A stretch of 64,000 bases of DNA from Pseudomonas viridiflava (lineage in GTDB: Bacteria > Pseudomonadota > Gammaproteobacteria > Pseudomonadales > Pseudomonadaceae): assembly GCF_900589395.1 (NCBI RefSeq), contig NZ_UUIS01000067.1:1-64000 (forward strand), in the 5' to 3' direction. Made by a program: the position numbers and the translations under genes. A model generated the notes under the pieces. It ran no database searches. It worked only from the letters and a program-made list of their open reading frames with translations, and was not told the origin of the DNA. This document shows, piece by piece, positions 7,861 through 15,971 of this stretch; the first letter of the stretch is position 1; each line of letters starts with the position of its first letter.

Positions 7861-8545
7861 TATTATTTTCTCCAACGGCTTTGACGGTAGATGCCAACAT
7901 TTAAAGACCCCCCTACAGCTCAGACAAACGAATTATCCTCTACTAATTATTCCTACTGGTAATAAATAGAAAGCCGCATTTTTTAAGGTGGACTTCACGC
8001 TCGACTTATTACTTAAACTCATAAATTCATGAGCATTACTCCGTTGTCTAGGAGGCTTAGAATCTGCATGCTCACATCGTCCCACCTCTCCAAACACGAA
8101 AAAAATGAACGGAGAACTGCGAATGCTTTTGAAACGCCATCTCTGCTCGGCTGAGGCGAAACCTGCCCTGGCTAAACCAGTTAAGACTTTATCAACAACA
8201 CGAGTCATGAAGAAATTATCTTCAAGAACTCATTCCTTGTTACAGACCTCACACACGACTAACATGATCACTCATAACTCAGAAAGAGATAGACTGCTTG
8301 CATCGTCATGATGAACGCGCTGCCAAAATGCTCAGCTGTAAATTAATTGCAACTGAATTTTGATAATTTCCGATCACATCACCTATGTGAGTTCTATTGA
8401 GTTATGAAAATGTAGCAATTTAATAACCAGCCTAAGGCCGTCAGCAAAAAAATTGCCAATCGTTATCTATCTGATTACGGTCGTGATAAGAAGCCTTTAT
8501 TATCTAACGACCAATAATAAAAACTCAGCCGTATCAGGATAAAAA
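7861..8545. promoter_or_regulatory. 685-bp divergent promoter region of the island
   Basis: This AT-rich stretch separates the minus-strand catabolic operon from the plus-strand MFS gene. No reading frame in it looks like a gene. It holds a perfect inverted repeat at 8374-8390 and a second pair of 9-base arms, CATAACTCA at 8273-8281 and TGAGTTATG at 8398-8406, about 117 bases apart. Such spacing would suit a looping regulator such as the LysR protein encoded at 10386. Both promoters must lie here. I cannot place -35/-10 boxes with certainty. Confidence 0.6.
8374..8390. promoter_or_regulatory. Candidate LysR-type operator (T-N11-A style)
   Basis: TCACAT (8374-8379) and ATGTGA (8385-8390) form a perfect palindrome with a 5-base centre. 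The site lies about 155 bases upstream of the MFS start. The form fits the T-N11-A core of LysR-family sites, and a LysR gene is part of the island. Assignment is inference. Confidence 0.4.
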
Positions 8546-9874
8546 ATGAATAATCAAGTACGTAATATCGAAGACCTGCCCTGGAGTCGATTTCATCGGC
8601 TGCTGACCTGGCGATCAGCAGGCGGCTCTTTTGTTGACGGATACGTTCTCAGCATCATAGGCATTGCGTTGATACCAACCTCTGCCGCACTGGGATTCGA
8701 TAGCTTCTGGGAAGGTATGATTGCCGCGTCCGCCCTGATGGGAATTTTCTTTGGTGGTCTATTTGGCGGCTGGCTGACGAATCAGTTTGGCCGACGTTCG
8801 ATCTATTATGTTGGCCCTATACTTTTCACTCTCGCTTCTTTGGCGCAGTACTGGGTACAGGATGCGCAAACTTTATTTCTTCTCCGCTTGATTATCGGAA
8901 TAGCTGTCGGAATCGAATACCCCGTATCAACATCGATGTTGGTTGAATTTCTTCCGAGAAAAGAACGCGGGCCCAAGCTGGGATGGTTCGTCATTGTCTG
9001 GTTTGTTGGAGCTGCAGCGGCGTATGTTGTGGGTGAGCTTATTCTGCGCACCGGCGGCCAGGATGCATGGCGTATGGTACTTGCTAGTGCCGCTGTGTTC
9101 AGTATCGCGCTTCTCCTGTTACGTATTGGCACACCTGAGTCTGCTCGATGGCTCATTAGCAAAGGTCGGCATCACGAAGCTGAGCAGGTTATAAAAAATG
9201 TATATGGGAACGAATTCACCTTGGCTCAACTGCCAGAGGAGCCGCGTCAGCTCAAAATTTCATTCTGGAGCCTGATCCGTGCCGGCTACGGTCGCCGCAT
9301 GCTGTTCGTATCGATCTTCTGGACATGCTGTATTGTTCCAATCTTTGCAGTCTATGCATTTGCGCCAAAGGTTCTCCAAGCGCTAAATATTAAAGATGAC
9401 TGGGCCTCTATTGGCTCTGTGACAATCACTGCACTGTTTGTAGTCGGCTGCATGCTAGCGACCCGCGTGATCAACACGCTCGGTCGTCGCAATCTACTGA
9501 TTAGTAGCTTTCTGTTCTCAGGCATAGCGCTTTTTGGATTGGGACTCTTTCACGATGCTTCTCCATCTATTGTCTTGGCCCTGTTCGGCGCCTACGCATT
9601 GTTCATCGGCGGAGCCCAAGTTCTAACGATGGTATACCCCAATGAATTGTTCCCTACTGAAATCAGAGCGCAAGCAATGGGCTTAGGCACATCTATCTCG
9701 CGTATCGGGGCTGCAGCTGGAACTTATGCCGTACCTATTGCTTTGGTTGAATACGGCATTGCCAACACCATGTACGCCGCCGCTGCCATCACCGCTTTAG
9801 GATTAGTGGTAAGTTGGATAATGGCTCCTGAAACTCGATCCCTAAGCCTGCAAGAGGCCGCAACACTAAGTTAA
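8546..9874 (+). CDS. MFS transporter, sugar-porter-like family
   Basis: This is a 442-residue inner-membrane protein with about 12 hydrophobic segments. It shows MFS loop motifs: GGWLTNQFGRR after helix 2, PESARWL before the central loop, and PETRSLSLQEA at the C-terminus, as in the sugar-porter/metabolite:H+ symporter branch. The start ATG has AGGAT five bases upstream. It is divergent from the Rieske operon and lies on the same AT-rich island, so it probably imports the substrate of that pathway. Methylated amines usually enter through BCCT or ABC systems, so an MFS carrier would be unusual for such a substrate. Substrate is unknown. Confidence 0.85.
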   Translation: MNNQVRNIEDLPWSRFHRLLTWRSAGGSFVDGYVLSIIGIALIPTSAALGFDSFWEGMIAASALMGIFFGGLFGGWLTNQFGRRSIYYVGPILFTLASLAQYWVQDAQTLFLLRLIIGIAVGIEYPVSTSMLVEFLPRKERGPKLGWFVIVWFVGAAAAYVVGELILRTGGQDAWRMVLASAAVFSIALLLLRIGTPESARWLISKGRHHEAEQVIKNVYGNEFTLAQLPEEPRQLKISFWSLIRAGYGRRMLFVSIFWTCCIVPIFAVYAFAPKVLQALNIKDDWASIGSVTITALFVVGCMLATRVINTLGRRNLLISSFLFSGIALFGLGLFHDASPSIVLALFGAYALFIGGAQVLTMVYPNELFPTEIRAQAMGLGTSISRIGAAAGTYAVPIALVEYGIANTMYAAAAITALGLVVSWIMAPETRSLSLQEAATLS

Positions 9875-10003
9875 TTCAATCTGAGGGTGGTGGAAAACCG
9901 CCCTCACATTGGAAAAAGCGATTACTCATGACTGCAAGTTAACCATCAAAAAACTTGCGAGCAGCACAAAGGAATGCTACCCAGCTTTGGGAATATCGAG
10001 ATC

Positions 10004-10351
10004 ATGAAAATAACTAAGGAGTCTCAGCAGTTCATACTCAGTAAAGCGGTGTGGACCGACCTGATCATCAATGGCAAACTTCTATCAGGCATCACGTATT
10101 TCATGCTAGAGAGCAATGATTCTTGGTGCAGCTATTGGATGAAGATGGACAGCGATTGTAGGTCAGTTTTGCATCGCCACACTGATGTTGAGCTGATCAT
10201 GCTTTTGGTAGGGACCGTTCAGGACTCGACAGGTGTGGTATATGAAGCCGGGGATTGTGTTGTCTATCGACGGGACTCCGAGCATCAGCTTTATGCGCAA
10301 CATGGGTGCATCATGTTAGTCGTCGAATCGAGACCGCCTATCATTTATTAG
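10004..10351 (+). CDS. Cupin-domain protein of unknown function
   Basis: This protein of about 115 residues has a ChrR-like cupin pattern: a first box with HRHTDVELIMLLVG and a second with YEAGDCVVYRRDSEHQLY. Two His in the first box and one in the second could hold a metal. The start is uncertain. ATG at 10004 is given, but ATG at 9974 in the same frame would add ten residues; neither has a well-spaced ribosome site. It lies downstream of the MFS gene and before a terminator, so it may be cotranscribed. It could be a small sensor or an accessory enzyme; no function can be assigned. Confidence 0.65.
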   Translation: MKITKESQQFILSKAVWTDLIINGKLLSGITYFMLESNDSWCSYWMKMDSDCRSVLHRHTDVELIMLLVGTVQDSTGVVYEAGDCVVYRRDSEHQLYAQHGCIMLVVESRPPIIY

Positions 10352-10358
10352 AAAATGA

Positions 10359-10384
10359 AAAAGGCGCCCGTGAGCGCCTTATTC
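10359..10384. terminator. Bidirectional terminator between cupin and LysR genes
   Basis: AAGGCGC (10361-10367) pairs with GCGCCTT (10374-10380) around a 6-base loop. An A-run lies before it and a T-rich stretch after it. It sits between two converging genes and can end transcripts from both sides. Confidence 0.75.
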
Positions 10385-10385
10385 A

Positions 10386-11285
10386 TTACAAATGCGGAAT
10401 CTTTTCGATTAGCCAATTTCGGAACTTGTCAACACCCCTTTGATTGCGAGAATAGCTATCTGACTCAATTAACCAGAATTTCGATCCCGTTCTCAGAACG
10501 TTTTTCATCGGTTTTATAAGCGCCCCGCTTTGTAGATAGTCATCAACTAGATACGACCACCCTAGCGCGACACCCTGACCATCAAGGCAGGACTGGAGCA
10601 ACATTGAATAGCTGTTTATTTTCAATTTACGCTTGGGCATCGGTGCAGGTATTTCTAACCCGTCAAACCACTCTGCCCACCCAAGCCAATCTTTCTGCAT
10701 TTCTTCCAGGTAAAGCCAAGTGCAATTAGATAGCCCCTCAGGAGTTGTAAGCCCTGGATTCTTGCGTAAGTATTCCGGAGTGCATACAGGAAAAATCTCC
10801 TCATAAAATAACGCTGTCGCCTTACAGCCACTTGGTGGGTGCCGGAGATAATTCAAAACTATGTCAAACTGAGCTGTTTCTTTAAGGTTGTCCGAAGCGA
10901 CGATTCTGAGTTCTATATCTTCATTTAAAGACTGAAACGTGGAGACTTTAGGCATCAACCAAAGGGATGCCATTGCAGTTGTTGCAGCCACTGTCAATTC
11001 TTGGCCACTTTGTACGCCACGAATTTTCTCGGTACCATCAGCTAAGATTAAAAGTGACTTCCTCACTACTTCATAGTACTCAAGGCCAGTCGGCGTCAAC
11101 TCCATTTTCTTAGTGCTTCTCAGCAGAAGCTCTTTACCAAGGTATTCTTCTAGCAGTTTAATCTGCTTACTTATCGCTCCTTGCGTCACACTCAATTCTA
11201 TTGAAGATTTCGTGAAGCTTAAATTGCGCGCAGCAGACTCGAAGGCGATAAGACTATTTAATGGTGGTAGTGGAAAGCTTCTCAT
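10386..11285 (-). CDS. LysR-family transcriptional regulator (GcvA-like)
   Basis: This is a 299-residue LysR protein of normal length. The winged helix-turn-helix is within residues ~6-65 (SFTKSSIELSVTQGAISKQI is the recognition region). The remainder is the periplasmic-binding-like inducer domain. The sequence pattern is that of the GcvA/AmpR group. The start is the ATG at 11285, seven bases after GAGG; an earlier start codon in frame is a TTG without better support. It is the only regulator on the island and most likely controls the catabolic operon and the MFS gene through sites in 7861-8545. It is transcribed away from the IS30 remnant. Confidence 0.87.
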   Translation of the reverse strand: MRSFPLPPLNSLIAFESAARNLSFTKSSIELSVTQGAISKQIKLLEEYLGKELLLRSTKKMELTPTGLEYYEVVRKSLLILADGTEKIRGVQSGQELTVAATTAMASLWLMPKVSTFQSLNEDIELRIVASDNLKETAQFDIVLNYLRHPPSGCKATALFYEEIFPVCTPEYLRKNPGLTTPEGLSNCTWLYLEEMQKDWLGWAEWFDGLEIPAPMPKRKLKINSYSMLLQSCLDGQGVALGWSYLVDDYLQSGALIKPMKNVLRTGSKFWLIESDSYSRNQRGVDKFRNWLIEKIPHL

Positions 11286-11576
11286 TTCCAAGCCTCGACG
11301 TTTTATTTTTTATCTACCTATGCTACCCAATCTCAAAAGCCTATTCCAGAGCTTTCTTAACTAATTCAGGTCAACTCGTCGGAACAAGATCCAGCAAGAG
11401 TGGTATTGACATCAGTAACCGCTCAAGAAATCCTGCAGACAATAAGTAGTTGACATTTAAGCAGCTAGCAACTGCATTAAATACGTTCTCCTTTGTGCGT
11501 TAATCATCGGTTTCGAGGTGCGATCAGTACTCTAGCGATATAAGTTTGGCGGTTACAGGAACTGAGTGAAAAATGG
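11286..11576. other. Non-coding stretch between LysR gene and IS30 remnant
   Basis: These 291 bases hold the LysR promoter and probably the outer end of the IS30-type element. I see no gene and no clear terminal inverted repeat. Confidence 0.5.
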
Positions 11577-11918
11577 TCATTGAATTGAAGTAGGGGATGC
11601 ATGATACATACCCATCACCTCAGTGATCACTTCAATCGGACATCTGAAATCGAAGCGCTTAGGAGGACGAATATTCAGTCGATACGCAATGGCGTCCAGT
11701 TGTTCCTGGCTGTGCTTCGACAAGTCCGTACCTTTGGGCAGGTACTGGCGAATCAAACCGTTGATGTTCTCGTTACTGCCGCGCTGCCACGGGCTGTGCG
11801 GATCGCAAAAGTAAATCGCCACACCCGTTTTTTGAGTCAGTTTGGCGTGTCTGGCCATCTCGCGCCCTTGGTCATACGTCATGCTTTTACACACTTCCAG
11901 CGGCATGCTGTTCAACGC
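11577..11918 (-). pseudogene. IS30-family transposase, 3' fragment
   Basis: About 114 codons encode the C-terminal half of an IS30-type DDE integrase. Recognisable parts are TYDQGREMARH (second catalytic Asp region) and FCDPHSPWQRGSNEN with the catalytic Glu, then IRQYLPKGTDLS and the C-terminal tail. The HTH and first catalytic Asp are missing. The reading frame continues upstream into sequence next to comM (to 11990), which gives a chimeric start, so the transposase is truncated and inactive. It marks the right end of the island and shows that IS-driven rearrangement shaped the locus. The exact junction lies between about 11918 and 11987. Confidence 0.85.
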
Positions 11919-11987
11919 CACCCAGGCGCCTGCGCGTTCATTCACACCCTGTATCCATTCCCCCACCCCCACACCTTGCAAATACCG

Positions 11988-12381
11988 CACGATGCCCGCT
12001 CATGCATTTCAAGGAAGAATCCATGTCGCTGGCCATCGTTCACAGTCGCGCCCAGGTCGGGGTGCAGGCACCTGCCGTCACGGTTGAAACCCACCTGGCC
12101 AACGGCCTGCCGGCGCTGACCCTGGTAGGCCTGCCGGAAGGCGCGGTCAGGGAAAGCAAGGACCGGGTGCGCAGCGCCATTCTCAATTCCGGGCTCAAGT
12201 TTCCCGACCGGCGCATCACCCTCAATCTCGCCCCGGCCGACCTGCCCAAGGACGGCGGTCGCTTCGACCTGGCCATTGCGCTGGGCCTGCTGGGGGCCAA
12301 CGGGCAGATTCCGCTGGCGGCCCTGCAGGACATTGAATGCCTGGGCGAACTGGCGTTGTCCGGGGCGTTGCGGCCGGTGCA
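11988..12381 (+). repeat. Direct repeat copy 2: comM upstream and 5' end
   Basis: This is the partner of 1-394 in the same orientation. It begins at least 14 bases before the match to the first in-frame ATG of comM and continues without break into the intact gene. All 14 differences from copy 1 fall after base 12114 and are silent. Confidence 0.93.
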
Positions 12382-13513
12382 AGGTGTGTTGCCGGCGGCG
12401 CTGGAGGCGCGCAAGGCGCAGCGCACGCTGATCGTGCCGGCCGCCAATGCCGAAGAAGCCTGCCTGGCCGCCGGCCTGACTGTGATCGCGGCCCATCATC
12501 TGCGCGAGCTGGTGGCGCACTTCAACGGCCAGACCCCGATGACGGCCTACCGCGCCAAGGGCCTGCTGCCCCAGACCCAACCCTATCCCGACTTGAGCGA
12601 GGTGCAAGGCCAGAGCGCTGCTAAGCGTGCATTGATCGTGGCGGCGGCCGGTGGCCACAACCTGTTGTTCAGCGGCCCGCCCGGCACCGGCAAGACCCTG
12701 CTGGCCAGCCGTCTGCCCGGTCTGTTGCCGCCGCTGGACGAACACGAGGCGCTGGAAGTGGCGGCCATCCAGTCGGTGGCCAGCCAGGTGCCGTTGAACC
12801 ACTGGCCGCAGCGACCGTTTCGCCAGCCGCACCATTCGGCGTCGGGACCGGCGCTGGTGGGCGGTGGCAGTCGTCCGCAACCGGGCGAAATCACCCTGGC
12901 GCATCACGGTGTTTTGTTTCTGGATGAGTTGCCGGAATTTGACCGGCGTGTTCTGGAGGTGCTGCGCGAGCCGATGGAGTCAGGACATATCGTCATTGCC
13001 CGGGCCCGCGACCGGGTGCGTTTTCCGGCGCGCTTCCAGTTGGTGGCGGCCATGAACCCGTGCCCGTGCGGCTATCTGGGCGAACCCAGTGGCCGTTGCC
13101 GCTGTTCCACCGACCAGATCCAGCGCTACCGCAACAAACTGTCCGGCCCGCTGCTGGACCGCATCGACCTGCACCTGACTGTGGCGCGTGAGGCCACCTC
13201 GCTCATGGCGCCGGCTTCAGTGGGTGAAACCACCGCCAGCGCCGCCGCCACGGTCGCCCAGGCCCGCGAGCGCCAGCAACGGCGCCAGGGCTGTGCCAAT
13301 GCGACGCTCGACCTGCCGGGCCTGCGTGCCCACTGCCCGTTGTCCCGTGCCGATGAGCAATGGCTGGAAACCGCCTGCGAGCGCCTGACCCTGTCACTGC
13401 GCGCCGCGCACCGGCTGTTGAAAGTGGCCCGCACCCTGGCGGACCTGGAAGGCAAGGACCGGATCGAACGCGGTCATGTGGCCGAGGCATTGCAATACCG
13501 GCCGGCGACGTAG
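12023..13513 (+). CDS. comM: ComM/YifB, Mg-chelatase-type AAA+ ATPase
   Basis: This 496-residue protein is full length for the family. An N-terminal ChlI-like domain covers residues 1 to about 190. The AAA+ module has Walker A GPPGTGKT and Walker B LFLDELPEF, and a C-terminal Mg-chelatase-type domain closes it. ComM is a DNA branch-migration helicase that helps integrate DNA during natural transformation. The ATG at 12023 has AAGGAAG five bases upstream. Because its upstream region is now preceded by island DNA, its promoter may have changed. A partial second copy lies at 36-394. comM is a known insertion target for islands in other gammaproteobacteria, and the island here lies directly against it. 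Confidence 0.95.
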   Translation: MSLAIVHSRAQVGVQAPAVTVETHLANGLPALTLVGLPEGAVRESKDRVRSAILNSGLKFPDRRITLNLAPADLPKDGGRFDLAIALGLLGANGQIPLAALQDIECLGELALSGALRPVQGVLPAALEARKAQRTLIVPAANAEEACLAAGLTVIAAHHLRELVAHFNGQTPMTAYRAKGLLPQTQPYPDLSEVQGQSAAKRALIVAAAGGHNLLFSGPPGTGKTLLASRLPGLLPPLDEHEALEVAAIQSVASQVPLNHWPQRPFRQPHHSASGPALVGGGSRPQPGEITLAHHGVLFLDELPEFDRRVLEVLREPMESGHIVIARARDRVRFPARFQLVAAMNPCPCGYLGEPSGRCRCSTDQIQRYRNKLSGPLLDRIDLHLTVAREATSLMAPASVGETTASAAATVAQARERQQRRQGCANATLDLPGLRAHCPLSRADEQWLETACERLTLSLRAAHRLLKVARTLADLEGKDRIERGHVAEALQYRPAT

Positions 13514-13534
13514 CACCGTCACGGGCACCCCCGG

Positions 13535-13702
13535 GTAGGAGCGCGCTCTGCCCGCGACCGAGTGCGGAGCGCTCGCAAAATCTGCGAAACGCTACAAATT
13601 TACGATTGTGAACGTATTCAAAATCTATGAAACGCTGAAAATTTACGATTGCTAACGCACTCGGTCGCGGTGGTCCGGCATTCCGGCAAGCGCGCTCCTA
13701 CC
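13535..13702. repeat. Long palindromic REP-type element
   Basis: The two outer arms (GTAGGAGCGCGCT... and ...AGCGCGCTCCTAC) are inverted. The interior holds two direct copies of a motif ending in AAATTTACGATTG. The same interior recurs at 29861, 31918, 46121, 54790 and 62956. It lies between convergent comM and the chemoreceptor gene, where it may also end transcripts. Confidence 0.85.
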
Positions 13703-13727
13703 ACATCCGCAGGCGCGCGGCAGCGGC

Positions 13728-15704
13728 TTATCTGAAACGGTCCACCTCGGCCAGCAGCTCTGCCGCCAGGGCATTCAGCTCGCGGGCCGTCACGGCAAGG
13801 TTGGCCACCACTTCGCGCTGTTCGCTGTTGGTCATGGCGATACTTTGCAGGTTGCCGCTCAGGGTCGTGGCAGTGCTGCTCTGCTCCTGGGCGGCGGTGG
13901 TGATGACGGTGAACTGCTGGCCGGCCGCACGGCTTTGTTCATCGATCTGGGCCAGGGCCTGGGCGACCTTGCTGTTGAGCGACAAACCTTCCTGCATCAG
14001 GGCATTGCCTTGATGCATGGTGTTGATGGCATTGCCGGTTTCCTGCTGGATGCTGGCAATCATCGTCGAGATTTCATCGGTGGCCTGGCGGGTGCGCGAG
14101 GCCAGGCTGCGCACTTCATCGGCGACCACGGCAAAGCCGCGGCCCTGTTCACCGGCACGGGCCGCTTCGATGGCGGCGTTGAGCGCCAGCAGGTTGGTCT
14201 GGTCGGCAATCGAGGTGATGACGCCGACGATGCTGCCGATTTCCTGCGAACGCTGACCCAGGGTGTCGACCACCGTAGCCGTGCTGCTCAGCGACGCGGC
14301 GATCTGCTGCAACGAGCCGGACGCCTCGTCCATTGACGTGCGGCCGATGCGGGTCTGGCGGGCGTTTTCCTGGGCCAGGCGCTCGGTGTCCTGCATGTTG
14401 TCGGCGATGTTCATCGAGGTGGCGCTGAATTCCTCCACCGCGCCGGCCATGCTGGTGATCTCGCCAGACTGCTGTTCCATGCCGGCGTGTGCGCCGCTGG
14501 ACAACCCCGACAGCGCATGGGCGCGGTCGCTGACCTGGCGCGAAGCGGTGCGGATGTGCTCGACCATGGTCGACAAGGCTTCGCTCATGGCGTTGAAGCT
14601 GCCGGCCAACTGGCCGATCTCGTCGTGGCTGGTGACCGGCAGACGGACGCTGAGGTTGCCGGCGCCCAGGGCCTCGGCCTGTTGCACCAGCTCCGACAGC
14701 GGCCGCAGCTTGGTGCGCAGCAGCCAGATCGACCCGCCGACCGCGATCAGCATGGCCAGCAGGCTGCCGATCGCCAGTTGCGTGCCGACGCTCCAGGTCA
14801 CCGAAGCGATTTCCTGTTGCGGCATGCTCGCCACGACCTTCCAGGGGCCACCTTCGAACGGCATGCTCACGCTGTAGAAGGTCTCGTCACCATCCTGCCA
14901 GAACTGTCCCTTGCCCGACTGGGCCACGGCGGCGGTCACCGCCGTGGTGGCCTGGTCGGCGCTCTGGACCCCGGCCGGCGCCACCAGCCATTTGTTCTGC
15001 TCATCAAGCAGCGCCAGCGAGCCGGTCTTGCCAATGCGGAAATTCTTCAGGTTCTCGAACTGGGCATTCTGCGCATCGGTGTAGTCAAAGCCCACGAACA
15101 ACGCTGCGATGATCTGGCCACTGGCGTCACGCACAGGGCTGTACTGGGTCATGTAGTTGCGTTCGAACAACAGCGCCTTGCCGACGTAGGGCTGGCCTGC
15201 CATCAGCCTGGCATAGGCCTGGCCCTTGCGGTCCAGCACGGTGCCGATGGCCCGAGTCCCGTCCTGCTTGGTCAGCGAGGTGCTGATGCGGATGAAATCG
15301 TCGCCACTGCGCACGAAGACCGTCGCGACGCCGGCGGTGAGCTTGCGAAATTCGTCGACCTCGCTGAACTCGTTGTTCAGGGCCTGGCCTTCCAGGAACA
15401 GGCCGGGAGTCACGGTGCCGGCCACCGTGAAGGTGGTGCCTGACTGCACGCTCAGGCCCGTGGCAAAACGCTGTTCGAACAGGTTGGCCAGGCGCTGGGT
15501 GCTGTCACGCAACGTGGTGTGGAAGGTGTTGAGCTGATCGGCCAGCAGGCGCGCTTCGCTGGCCATGTGTTCTTCGCGAATCACCAGGTTGGCCGCATCG
15601 AGCGAGCGCAAGGCAAAGAGGGTACTGCTGCCAATGACGACCGCCAGAATGACGGCCAGGGCAATACCAAGCTGGGAAGCAATCCGGGCACGGGGCTTGG
15701 ACAT
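13728..15704 (-). CDS. Methyl-accepting chemotaxis protein with periplasmic Cache domain
   Basis: This is a 658-residue chemoreceptor. Transmembrane segment 1 is at about 12-34 and a large periplasmic Cache_3/Cache_2-type sensor at about 35-315. Transmembrane segment 2 (about 318-342) and HAMP follow, then the signalling domain with the hairpin tip EAARAGEQGRGFAVVADEVR. It would bind a small ligand and pass the signal to CheA/CheW. The start is the ATG at 15704 with GGAG five bases upstream; the frame is open further upstream but without support. The ligand is unknown; carboxylates and amino acids are common for this fold. Confidence 0.93.
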   Translation of the reverse strand: MSKPRARIASQLGIALAVILAVVIGSSTLFALRSLDAANLVIREEHMASEARLLADQLNTFHTTLRDSTQRLANLFEQRFATGLSVQSGTTFTVAGTVTPGLFLEGQALNNEFSEVDEFRKLTAGVATVFVRSGDDFIRISTSLTKQDGTRAIGTVLDRKGQAYARLMAGQPYVGKALLFERNYMTQYSPVRDASGQIIAALFVGFDYTDAQNAQFENLKNFRIGKTGSLALLDEQNKWLVAPAGVQSADQATTAVTAAVAQSGKGQFWQDGDETFYSVSMPFEGGPWKVVASMPQQEIASVTWSVGTQLAIGSLLAMLIAVGGSIWLLRTKLRPLSELVQQAEALGAGNLSVRLPVTSHDEIGQLAGSFNAMSEALSTMVEHIRTASRQVSDRAHALSGLSSGAHAGMEQQSGEITSMAGAVEEFSATSMNIADNMQDTERLAQENARQTRIGRTSMDEASGSLQQIAASLSSTATVVDTLGQRSQEIGSIVGVITSIADQTNLLALNAAIEAARAGEQGRGFAVVADEVRSLASRTRQATDEISTMIASIQQETGNAINTMHQGNALMQEGLSLNSKVAQALAQIDEQSRAAGQQFTVITTAAQEQSSTATTLSGNLQSIAMTNSEQREVVANLAVTARELNALAAELLAEVDRFR

Positions 15705-15971
15705 GATGGCTCCAGGCTGGGTGGTTCGAAGCCCCGCACGGGGGATTCGCCAGCCAGCAACGTTATAAGTTGAGAAGGTTGAAGCGCGGTACGGCGCAAC
15801 GCTACTCAAGGGGTCGGCACCGACGTCTCATACTTGAGCGTCTCGCACGGAGATTAAAGGCACAACAAACACAAATCGCCACTACGTCCGCCTTCTTAGT
15901 TATAGCTTTGTATCCAGCCTTGCGAATCGCCAGAATAGGCAACTTCATTCATTTCTTTTCGAGCCCCAAGC

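Noticed and set aside
7933..8311. Small open frames in the divergent region (7933-8208 minus, 8105-8311 plus)
   Set aside because: They overlap each other on opposite strands, lack ribosome sites and have no recognisable protein pattern.
395..11920. Integrative element or prophage
   Set aside because: No integrase, phage or conjugation genes and no tRNA attachment site were found in the island.
11577..11990. Complete 137-residue gene
   Set aside because: Only residues from about 25 on match IS30 transposase; the first part is comM-upstream DNA read in frame, so it is a remnant.
1..12381. Tn7-like or AbaR-type transposon in comM
   Set aside because: No tns-type genes and no transposon end repeats seen; the island is flanked by hundreds of bases of diverged comM sequence instead of a short duplication.
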